From Anammoximicrobium sp032229885 (lineage in GTDB: Bacteria; Planctomycetota; Planctomycetia; Pirellulales; Pirellulaceae), in assembly GCA_032229885.1 (NCBI GenBank), contig JAVYAJ010000271.1, forward strand, positions 1-12,780: 12,780 nucleotides of DNA, given 5' to 3'. Position numbers and translations under genes: made by a program. Of this stretch, positions 6,335 through 12,780 are shown piece after piece. Position 1 is the stretch's first letter. Every line of letters begins with the position of its first letter. The notes below the pieces were generated by a model. That model was not told the DNA's origin. It ran no database searches and saw only the letters and a program-made list of their open reading frames with translations.

Positions 6335-7072
6335 ATGATTTACGTTGATCGGTTGACCAAGCTGTACGACGATTGCCGGTACGGGCCGATCGTGGCTCTG
6401 GACGGTGTTTCCTTCGCCGCGCTTCCTGGAAAGATCTTCGGGTTGCTTGGCCCCAACGGCGCAGGCAAGACAACCGCGCTGCGGATCCTGGCGACGATGC
6501 TGCGGCCGACCAGCGGCACGGCCACCGTCCAGGGTTGGGATGTCGTGGACGACGCCGATCAGGTCCGTCGGCATATCGGATACGTCTCGGCCAGCACGGG
6601 CGTCTATGATCGCATGACCGCCTGGGAACTGGTCGAGCATTTTGGCCGCTTGTACGGTCTGCCTCCGGACCGGCTGCGGGCGCGAATCGAAGATCTGTTC
6701 CAGCGGCTGAAGATGGGCGAAATCCGCGACGTCGTCGGCGCGAAGATGTCCACCGGCATGAAGCAGAAGGTCTCCATCGCTCGGGCGCTGGTGCACGATC
6801 CGCCGGTGCTGATTTTCGACGAGCCTACGTTGGGGCTCGACGTCCTGGTTGCCCGTTCGCTGTTGGACACCGTCAGACAGCTCCGCGACCAGGGCAAATG
6901 CATCATCTTTTCGACGCATATCATGCGCGAGGCCGAGCGGCTGTGCGACCGGATTGCGATCATCAACCGCGGGCGGATCCTGGACGCAGGAACGCTGGTT
7001 GAGCTGTGCGAGCGTTACGCCGAGCCAGACCTCGAAGAATTGTTCTTCCGGTTGATCGAAAGCCAGGGATGA
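6335..7072 (+). CDS. ABC transporter ATPase, NatA-like
   Basis: This 245-residue ATPase would power the membrane partner encoded next. It begins MIYVDRLTKLYDD and has Walker A GPNGAGKTT (39-47), a signature STGMKQK (139-145) in place of LSGGQ as in NatA-type exporters, Walker B VLIFDEPTLGLD (158-169) and the H-loop His195 in IIFSTHIM. The usual Q-loop glutamine is replaced in YVSASTGVYDRMT (83-95), which is also common in this subfamily. The preferred start is the ATG at 6335, with GAGGG (6319-6323) 11 bases upstream. A GTG at 6317 overlapping the previous stop would add six residues, but its only ribosome site is one base away. NatA/NatB pairs export sodium in Bacillus; the substrate here is unknown. 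The stop overlaps an ATG of the permease gene. Confidence 0.93.
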   Translation: MIYVDRLTKLYDDCRYGPIVALDGVSFAALPGKIFGLLGPNGAGKTTALRILATMLRPTSGTATVQGWDVVDDADQVRRHIGYVSASTGVYDRMTAWELVEHFGRLYGLPPDRLRARIEDLFQRLKMGEIRDVVGAKMSTGMKQKVSIARALVHDPPVLIFDEPTLGLDVLVARSLLDTVRQLRDQGKCIIFSTHIMREAERLCDRIAIINRGRILDAGTLVELCERYAEPDLEELFFRLIESQG

Positions 7073-7077
7073 TTGCG

Positions 7078-9327
7078 ATGGTCTGGAGCAACGTACGCCT
7101 GATCTGGATGCGGGAGATCCGCGACCAGCTTCGAGATCGTCGCACCGTCTTCATGATCGCCGTCTTGCCGGTGCTTTTGTATCCGCTGTTGGGCATGGTG
7201 TTTCTGCAGATCACGCAGTTCATGCAGCAACAGCCCGCGCGGGTCTGGGTGCTGGGCGCCGAGGGGCTGGCCGGCTTGCCTCCGCTGTTTGCCGGCTCGC
7301 GTTTCGTCCACGAGCTGTGTCCCGCGGACGAGGACCGCCTGATCGAGCTGATCTTTCGCGAGCCGAGTCGGAGGGACCAGGGCGACGCGGCGCTGATCGA
7401 GCTGGCGCGGCGCGAGATCCACCGCGACGGCTTCGATGCCATCGTGGTCTTTCCGTCCGATTTCTCTGCCCGGCTGGCGGCCGTCCGGGCGGACACCAAG
7501 GATCCTCGGCCGCCGTCGCCCGGCGGCGACGGCGGGGGCGACGGAGACGTCGCGCGGGCGTCCGGCGCTGTCGCTGCGCCCGCGATCTTGTTCGATCAGG
7601 CCGGAGACACCTCGCGGATCGCCGCGGATCGAATCGAGCATGTTCTGAATCGCTGGCGCGAAGCGATCGTCCGCGAGGCGCTAGCCGCCCGCGGCGTATC
7701 GCCCACCGTCGTCAGGCCCTTTGTGCTGACGCGCACGGATATCTCCGAGCAGGCGGGGCGGCGGGCGGCCGTATGGTCGCGTGTTCTGCCGTTCGTCGTC
7801 GTGGTCTGGGCATTGACGGGCGCGTTCTATCCGGCCATCGATCTGTGCGCTGGCGAAAAGGAACGCGGGACGCTCGAGACGCTGCTGTGCAGTCCGGCGA
7901 CGCGCGCCGAGATCGTAGGCGGCAAGCTGCTGACGGTCGCCTGTTTCAGCGCGGCGACCGCGTATTTGAATCTGCTCAGCCTGGGCGTCACCGGGGCCGA
8001 GGTGGTTCGACGGATCGGTGTCTCGACGGCCGGCGGACTGGCCTTGGATCTGGGTTTTCCGCCGCCCCTGACCCTTGTCTGGCTGCTGGTGGCGACGCTG
8101 CCGATCGTCGCTTTGTTCAGCGCACTGTCCTTGGCGATCGCCGCCTTTGCGCACAGCGCCAAGGAAGGCCAGTATTACCTGATGCCGCTGCTGCTGATCG
8201 CCTTTCCGCTGATGACGCTGCCCGTGCTGCCCACCGCCCGACTGGATCTGGGGACCAGCCTCATCCCCGTGACCGGGATGGTGCTGTGGCTGCGGTTTCT
8301 GATCGAGGGCCAGTACGGCGAAGCCCTGCGATATGCGGTCCCCGTGCTGGGCGTCACGATCGGCTGCTGTGCGCTGGCCGTCGGATGGGCGGTGCGCCAG
8401 TTTCACAGTGAATCGGTGCTGTTTCGCCAGGGCGATCGAGGCGGCATGGGAATCTGGTTGCGGCGCGCGGTGCACGATCGGGGGGATGTGCCGTCGGCGC
8501 CTGCCGCCTTGTTTCTCGGCCTGCTGATCCTGCTGCTGATGTTTTTTGTCAGCCTGCGATCGGCGGCGCCGACGTCGTGGACGCAATTCGCGCTCGCTGC
8601 GGGACTGACGCAGGTGGCCCTGGTGGCGACGCCCGCGTTGGTTATGACGTGGCTCCTGGCGCGGCGACCGCGCCGGACGCTGCTGTTGACGCCGCCGCCG
8701 CTCGGCGCCGTCGTCGGCGGTGCGTTGTTGGCCGTCGCGTTGCACCCGCTCGTCGTGTTGCTGTCTCAAGGGATCGAGGCCGTATATCCGATGAGCGAGG
8801 ATACGCTGCACGCGCTGGCGGGGCTGACGGACGTCATTGGTCCGGCCCCGCTGTGGCAGATCTTGCTGGTGCTCGGTGCGCTTCCGGCGATCTGTGAAGA
8901 GCTGGCTTTCCGCGGATTCATCCTGTCCGGCCTGCTCCGTCTGGGCGCCCCTTGGGCGATCGGGATCTCCAGCGTGCTGTTTGGCTTGAGCCACGGCTTG
9001 CTGCAGCAATCGCTGTCTGCCATCGCCGTGGGATTCGTGCTCGGCTATCTGGCCGTGCAGAGCCGCAGCTTGTTTCCGGGTGTCGTGTTTCATCTGATCC
9101 ACAATTCGCTGGCGATCATCGCGGGCCGCGAGCTGCCTCGGCTGGTCGAACAGCACGCGTGGTTCGCCCAGATCTGTCGTCCGACGGGAAGCGCGACCGT
9201 GCCCTTCGCCTACCAGACGCCGATCATCGTCCTCGCCGCGGTGCTGAGCGTGGCGCTCTTGCTGGCCCTGCGAAATCTCGAGTCACCGGATCGGACGCGA
9301 GCCAGCCGGCGCGAATCGTCCGCGTGA
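7078..9327 (+). CDS. ABC-2 type permease (NatB-like) fused to a CPBP intramembrane protease domain
   Basis: The 749-residue protein joins two membrane modules. Residues 1 to about 460 are an ABC-2 permease: a first helix after RDQLRDRRTVFM, a large external segment with a Pro/Gly/Asp-rich stretch, then the hallmark EKERGTLE (260-267) and further helices. The C-terminal half is a CPBP (CAAX protease and bacteriocin-processing) domain with its motifs intact: EELAFR with Glu607, Glu608 and Arg612, FGLSH with Phe635 and His639, and HLIHN with His672 and Asn676. The domain should be an active glutamate intramembrane protease if the family mechanism holds. The start at 7078 follows AGGGA (7065-7069) by 8 bases; an ATG at 7069 overlapping the ATPase stop is an alternative adding three residues. 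With the ATPase it should form an exporter; coupled peptide cleavage is conjecture. Confidence 0.93.
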   Translation: MVWSNVRLIWMREIRDQLRDRRTVFMIAVLPVLLYPLLGMVFLQITQFMQQQPARVWVLGAEGLAGLPPLFAGSRFVHELCPADEDRLIELIFREPSRRDQGDAALIELARREIHRDGFDAIVVFPSDFSARLAAVRADTKDPRPPSPGGDGGGDGDVARASGAVAAPAILFDQAGDTSRIAADRIEHVLNRWREAIVREALAARGVSPTVVRPFVLTRTDISEQAGRRAAVWSRVLPFVVVVWALTGAFYPAIDLCAGEKERGTLETLLCSPATRAEIVGGKLLTVACFSAATAYLNLLSLGVTGAEVVRRIGVSTAGGLALDLGFPPPLTLVWLLVATLPIVALFSALSLAIAAFAHSAKEGQYYLMPLLLIAFPLMTLPVLPTARLDLGTSLIPVTGMVLWLRFLIEGQYGEALRYAVPVLGVTIGCCALAVGWAVRQFHSESVLFRQGDRGGMGIWLRRAVHDRGDVPSAPAALFLGLLILLLMFFVSLRSAAPTSWTQFALAAGLTQVALVATPALVMTWLLARRPRRTLLLTPPPLGAVVGGALLAVALHPLVVLLSQGIEAVYPMSEDTLHALAGLTDVIGPAPLWQILLVLGALPAICEELAFRGFILSGLLRLGAPWAIGISSVLFGLSHGLLQQSLSAIAVGFVLGYLAVQSRSLFPGVVFHLIHNSLAIIAGRELPRLVEQHAWFAQICRPTGSATVPFAYQTPIIVLAAVLSVALLLALRNLESPDRTRASRRESSA

Positions 9328-9544
9328 GCTGCCCTCTGCTACGGATGCTGGTCGCGCTCGATTCGCACCGAGGCACAAGCGGCCGCTCGTCACCTGTTCC
9401 TTTTCCCTCAGAGGCTTGCTATCGTGGGGATGCCGCGTCGTGCAGGGCCGTTCGCGTTCAGGCGGTTTGTGTGGCTGCGCGGGCGTGCGTACCGGGTCGA
9501 TATCTGGATCGATGGCGACGTTTTCCACGAGGAGGTTCTCTACC

Positions 9545-10420
9545 ATGTTTTGCAGGCATTGGTTGACGGCAGTCGGGTTCTGGATGGCGATCGTGGCCGG
9601 TGTCAGCGCTGCGCCGCCGTACAAGGCGTTGATCGTGGACGGCCAAAACGCCCACGATTGGAAGAACACGACGCCCGTGCTGAAGCGGCTGCTCGAGGAC
9701 TCGAAGCTGTTCGTTGTCGACGTTGCCACGTCGCCGCCCAAAGGTCAGGACAACAGCAACTTCAAACCGGACTTTGCCGCCTATCAAGTCGTCATTGGCA
9801 ACTATCAGGGCGATGCGTGGCCCGAGGCGACGCGCCGGGCGTTCGTCGATTACGTCCGCGGCGGCGGTGGCTATGTGGTCTATCATTTCGCCTGCGCGGC
9901 GTTCCCCGAGTGGCCTGAATACAACGAGATCATCGGCCTGGGAGGGTGGGGCGGCCGCAACGAAAAGCATGGCCCGTACGTGCGCTGGAAGGACGGCCAG
10001 TTCGTTCGCGACACGAGCCCCGGCAAGGGCGGCGGACATGGCCCGATGCAGCCGTTTCAACTCGTGATTCGCAATCCGAACCATCCCGTCACCGAAGGGT
10101 TGCCGGAAAAGTTCATGCACGTTCCCGACGAACTGTACGGGTGGCTGCGCGGGCCCGCCAAGAATCTGACCATCCTGGCCACCGCTTTTGCGCCGACGGA
10201 ACTCGGCGGCGCCGGCGAGCACGAACCGCTGCTGTTCACGGTCGGCTATGGCAAGGGCCGCGCGATCCATCTAGGCCTCGGCCACTCGCCGAAAGAACTG
10301 CACAGCGTGGCCTTCATCGTCCTGTTTCAGCGCGCCGCCGAGTGGGCTGCCACGGGCCAGGTGACACAGCCCGTCCCGGCCGACTTTCCCACCGCCGACA
10401 CCGCCACCGTTCGCCAATAG
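9545..10420 (+). CDS. Secreted ThuA-like domain protein
   Basis: The 291-residue product has a signal peptide (basic start MFCRHW, hydrophobic core to about residue 20, likely cleavage near 22-23 after VSAA). A ThuA-like domain follows, from YKALIVDGQNAHDWKNT through FVDYVRGGGGYVVYHFACAA to YGKGRAIHLGLGHS. ThuA-like proteins share the class I glutamine amidotransferase fold and are linked to trehalose or other sugar use, but their chemistry is poorly defined. The Gly-rich turn and HFAC segment (107-117) correspond to the family's nucleophile-elbow region; a catalytic triad cannot be confirmed by eye. Export implies a role in the periplasm or outside. The start is set by GAGGAGG (9529-9535), 9 bases upstream; an in-frame ATG at 9512 has no such site. 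A separate promoter in the 217-base gap upstream is likely but not identified. Confidence 0.88.
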   Translation: MFCRHWLTAVGFWMAIVAGVSAAPPYKALIVDGQNAHDWKNTTPVLKRLLEDSKLFVVDVATSPPKGQDNSNFKPDFAAYQVVIGNYQGDAWPEATRRAFVDYVRGGGGYVVYHFACAAFPEWPEYNEIIGLGGWGGRNEKHGPYVRWKDGQFVRDTSPGKGGGHGPMQPFQLVIRNPNHPVTEGLPEKFMHVPDELYGWLRGPAKNLTILATAFAPTELGGAGEHEPLLFTVGYGKGRAIHLGLGHSPKELHSVAFIVLFQRAAEWAATGQVTQPVPADFPTADTATVRQ

Positions 10421-10730
10421 ACGCGGCCCGCATCGCCCGCAGGGTGGCAGCTTCGGATGATTCGAAACGCCATCTCGGAGGACGGCCTTCGTCCTCCGAA
10501 GCGGCGCGTTGTTCGAGCGTGCATCGACGGCGTACGACGCCACGTTCGGGGGCTCGCGGCGTGGCCGCCCGCCCCCCCGAGCGCTCATCCCCGCGCTTCG
10601 CCATCCATCTCTTTTTTCTCCGCAAGAGGGGGGGAAGCCCCGCCTAGAACTGCTCACGTCAAAAGGGGAAGTAGAACCCTCTGTGCCGCGCCCCGAAGCA
10701 CATTCACACTCACTATACGAGGGGACCGTG
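10421..10730. other. Intergenic region with hairpin, no gene seen
   Basis: This gap of 310 bases separates the ThuA-like gene from the beta-helix gene. It contains the palindromic element at 10451-10501, pyrimidine- and purine-rich tracts around 10600-10650, and the ribosome site GAGGGG (10719-10724) of the next gene. The frame of the next gene stays open back to 10509, but that stretch lacks a ribosome site and protein-like composition, so it was not counted as coding. No clear promoter was recognised. Confidence 0.6.
10451..10501. repeat. Palindromic element with perfect 10-base stem
   Basis: TCGGAGGACG (10475-10484) pairs perfectly with CGTCCTCCGA (10490-10499) around the 5-base loop GCCTT. 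CTTCGGA (10451-10457) is also complementary to TCCGAAG (10495-10501), so an alternative fold competes for the right arm. No T run follows, so an intrinsic terminator is unlikely. The loop region reads GGCCTTCG, that is CGAAGGCC on the other strand, a core also found in the palindromes at the end of the window. A dispersed intergenic repeat is the favoured reading; a transcript-end stabiliser for the ThuA-like mRNA is another. Confidence 0.6.
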
Positions 10731-12299
10731 ATGCTCGCCTTGCGTCTTGCTGAAACACGATGGATCTGCCTGCCGGTCGTCGCAGCCCTGGTGACAGCTC
10801 TGATAGGCGCGATCGACGCCGGTGGCGCGGTCGCATCGGCGGCCGAAGCTGCGACGAGCGCGTTGTGGGGCGCCGACGGCCAGCTATGGAACCCGGCCGG
10901 ACGGCTGATGGATTATTCGTTCGCCGGATACCATCGCGGCGAACGTCCACTGCCTCAGCTCGCTCCGCAAGCGAATGTCAAAGACTTTGGCGCGGTCGGC
11001 GATGGAACCACCGACGATACGGCGGCCTTTCAGCGGGCGGTTCGCGAGGCCGCCGGCAAGGTGATTGCGATCCCCGCCGGCCGCTACTTGATCACCGACA
11101 TCATCGAGATCCGCCGGTCCGGCACGGTGCTGCAGGGCGCCGGCCCCGCGCGAACCATCATCTACGCACCGCGACCGCTAGAGGCGATTCGCCCCAACAT
11201 GGGCGCCACAACCGGCGGCCGGCCGACCTCGAATTACTCGTGGTCCGGCGGCATCTTCTGGGCCTTCGGCCGCTGGACCGAGACGGTATTGGCCCACGCA
11301 ACGGCTGATGCGCGACGTGGCGACGACTCGCTGCGCGTCGATCATCCGGAACGTTTTGCGGTCGGCGACGAGGTGGCGCTCGTCATGCGCGACGCGGCCG
11401 ACGGATCGTTGGTCCGGCATCTATACGCCGATGATCCGAGCGATTTTTCGCAGTTGCGCAACGTCCGCACCCGCTGGATCGCGCGCATCGCCTCGATCGA
11501 TCGGGCCGCCGGCCAATTGGTCTTCGATCGGCGCCTGCAAACCGACGTCCGCCGGGCTTGGCAGCCGACGCTGCATCCTGCGCAATGCAGCGTCGAAGAG
11601 ATCGGCGTCGAAGGTTTGACGTTCGAATTTCCGGTGACGCCGTACGGAGGCCACTTTACCGAGTTGGGCTACAACGCCATCGCGTACAACGAGATCCGCA
11701 ACGGTTGGATCCGCGACATCGAGATCCGCCACGCGGACAGCGGGCTGTTTTTCAGCGGCGCCAACCTCAGCGTGAGCGGCATCGTCTGCGTCTCGGATCG
11801 CCCCCGAGCCGGCGCGTCCCGTGTCGCCGGCCACCATGGGATCACGCTGGGCGGGACGGATCTACTGTTGAGCGACTTCGATTTCCGCACCAAGTTCATC
11901 CACGACATCACGATGACCCGCGGATCCGCGGGCAATGTTGTGCGCAAGGGCCGTGGCGAGGATCTTACGTTCGACCATCACAAATACGCGAACCACGCGA
12001 ATCTGTTCACGGACATCGACGCTGGTGTGGGAAGGGACATTTTCCGCTCCGGCGGCGGCGCCAACCTGGGCCGCCACTGCGGCGCGTGGAGCACGTGGTG
12101 GAACATCCGCACCGCGCGGCCGACGAAGTTCCCCGTCGGCTGGGCGCCGGACCTGATCCAGATCGTCGGCGTCCATTCCGACGCGCCTCGCGTAACGGAT
12201 CCCACCGGCCGCTGGTTCGAACCCATCCCCCCCGCCCAGCTAGATCCGCCCGATCTGTACCAAGCCCAGTTGCAGCGCCGCCTGCGCGCCCCCCAATGA
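10731..12299 (+). CDS. Secreted right-handed beta-helix protein, pectate-lyase-like superfamily
   Basis: The 522-residue product starts with a long signal peptide (hydrophobic about 12-30, likely cleavage near 37-40 after ASAAEA). LWGADGQLWNPAGRLMDYSF follows, then NVKDFGAVGDGTTDDTAAF (82-100), the classic opening of the pectate lyase superfamily 3 and GH28-related beta-helix domain. Later segments (NGWIRDIEIRHADSGLFFSG, HHGITLGGTDLLLSDFDF) read as successive beta-helix rungs. The C-terminal part with FDHHKYANHANLFTDIDAG and GAWSTWWNI looks like a conserved, His/Asp-rich substrate or metal site, but no catalytic residues can be assigned. Polysaccharide cleavage is likely, with the substrate unknown. 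The ATG is chosen because GAGGGG (10719-10724) lies 6 bases upstream; a GTG at 10728 is too close to it. It follows the ThuA-like gene by 310 bases and may be transcribed alone. Confidence 0.88.
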   Translation: MLALRLAETRWICLPVVAALVTALIGAIDAGGAVASAAEAATSALWGADGQLWNPAGRLMDYSFAGYHRGERPLPQLAPQANVKDFGAVGDGTTDDTAAFQRAVREAAGKVIAIPAGRYLITDIIEIRRSGTVLQGAGPARTIIYAPRPLEAIRPNMGATTGGRPTSNYSWSGGIFWAFGRWTETVLAHATADARRGDDSLRVDHPERFAVGDEVALVMRDAADGSLVRHLYADDPSDFSQLRNVRTRWIARIASIDRAAGQLVFDRRLQTDVRRAWQPTLHPAQCSVEEIGVEGLTFEFPVTPYGGHFTELGYNAIAYNEIRNGWIRDIEIRHADSGLFFSGANLSVSGIVCVSDRPRAGASRVAGHHGITLGGTDLLLSDFDFRTKFIHDITMTRGSAGNVVRKGRGEDLTFDHHKYANHANLFTDIDAGVGRDIFRSGGGANLGRHCGAWSTWWNIRTARPTKFPVGWAPDLIQIVGVHSDAPRVTDPTGRWFEPIPPAQLDPPDLYQAQLQRRLRAPQ

Positions 12300-12780
12300 C
12301 GCGCTCCCCGCGGCGTCGTCGTGCCGCCGAATGTTTCTCTAGTAAAGAATGTCGAACGATGCCTACGGCCGACGACAGCGAGCGAACGCAAGCAACCGAA
12401 ACGAGGGAAACGATAACCGGACAACAGCCGCCACGGAAAATCCGAAAAATTTCGACCCAGTGGACCAAAGGTGTCCAGCGTCGTGGGTACGATGCCGTTG
12501 ATAGACGACAGTAATGAGAGGGCGGTTGATTCACCATTAGAGCCCTAGTTCGTATCATGCGCGCACGGGGTGCACATCTCGTACATCGGCCTGTACAATA
12601 CACTCTTGGGTTGCTGGCGACAGCCCGCGTTAAGTGGAAGTAGCAGTGGATGATTGTTGCGCAGCACAGACGCCAGGAAGCGTATTGGCCGAAGGCCATC
12701 ACCAACGTAGCCTGGGGCAACGCCCCAGGAGTCAGAGATGATAGCAACCGTGTTGGCCGAAGGCCAACATCAACGTGTCA
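12300..12780. other. Intergenic region ending in palindromic repeats
   Basis: No convincing gene lies in these last 481 bases on either strand. GC content falls compared with the coding region. A 51-codon open frame (12359-12514) has no ribosome site or recognised product and is judged spurious. A small hairpin GCTG-GCGA-CAGC lies near 12612-12623. From 12682 onward the sequence is built of short palindromes. No terminator with a T run was found behind the beta-helix gene. Confidence 0.6.
12682..12780. repeat. Cluster of REP-like palindromes, partial at window end
   Basis: Three hairpins occur in a row: TGGCC/GGCCA around GAA (12686-12698), CCTGGGGC/GCCCCAGG around AAC (12711-12729, perfect 8-base stem), and TGTTGGCC/GGCCAACA around GAA (12751-12769, perfect 8-base stem). 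The outer two belong to a 27-base direct repeat (12682-12708 and 12750-12776, 24 of 27 bases alike), 68 bases apart. The array may continue past the window. This is the layout of dispersed intergenic palindromic repeats. Any frame through it gives short peptides such as AEGHHQR and AEGQHQR, which should not be taken for proteins. Confidence 0.8.

Noticed and set aside
7681..9156. 491-codon minus-strand open frame opposite the permease
   Set aside because: Its composition (rich in Gln, Arg, His) is that of an antisense shadow of a Leu/Ala-rich membrane gene, which has intact family motifs.
10509..10730. N-terminal extension of the beta-helix gene
   Set aside because: The frame is open, but a strong ribosome site and a signal peptide mark the start at 10731, and the upstream stretch contains the palindromic element.
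12359..12514. 51-codon open frame starting MPTADDSERTQ
   Set aside because: No ribosome site and no recognisable family; the composition is polar and low in complexity. It could be real, but it cannot be supported.
12526..12558. Promoter TTGATT with TATCAT
   Set aside because: The spacer is 21 bases, too long for a normal promoter, and no gene follows within the window.
12682..12780. CRISPR array
   Set aside because: Only two repeat copies, the spacing segment is itself palindromic, and no cas genes are present.

Overview
This GC-rich window, coding on the + strand throughout, most likely comes from a planctomycete, probably of the Pirellulales type. That is an inference from gene content: a NatA/NatB-like transporter whose permease is fused to a CPBP protease domain, secreted ThuA-like and beta-helix carbohydrate proteins, a chaperonin cluster with two GroEL genes around one groES, and short palindromic intergenic repeats. 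No rRNA, tRNA, CRISPR array, transposase or integrase was seen.

Positions 1-4321 hold a protein-folding block: the 3' end of a GroEL with a Gly-Gly-Met tail, groES, a complete second groEL without that tail, a strong intrinsic terminator, then dnaJ and grpE. dnaK is absent from the window. Both chaperone systems are thus partly represented: GroEL/GroES, and the DnaJ and GrpE partners of DnaK.

Positions 4426-9327 hold a tightly packed five-gene unit. It comprises an FmdB-type zinc-ribbon protein, the YacG-type zinc protein, an unrecognised six-helix membrane protein, an ABC ATPase of the NatA type and its permease fused to a CPBP protease domain. Three of the four junctions overlap or lie within 1 base, and the fourth (membrane protein to ATPase) is 14 bases or an overlap depending on the start chosen. 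One transcript with coupled translation is likely. The ATPase and the fusion permease should form one membrane export complex; the role of the membrane protein is unknown.

Positions 9545-12299 hold two secreted proteins probably tied to carbohydrate use: a ThuA-like domain protein and a right-handed beta-helix protein of the pectate-lyase-like superfamily. Each has a strong Shine-Dalgarno sequence and a signal peptide. The roughly 310-base gap between them carries a perfect hairpin. The last 480 bases are non-coding as far as can be seen and end in a cluster of short palindromes with a 27-base direct repeat, 68 bases apart.

No clearly new system is evident. The points most worth a second look are the paired GroELs with different tails, the transporter-protease fusion next to an unknown membrane protein, the two palindromic element types sharing the core CGAAGGCC, and a tentative GAAC-type dyad ahead of three chaperone genes.
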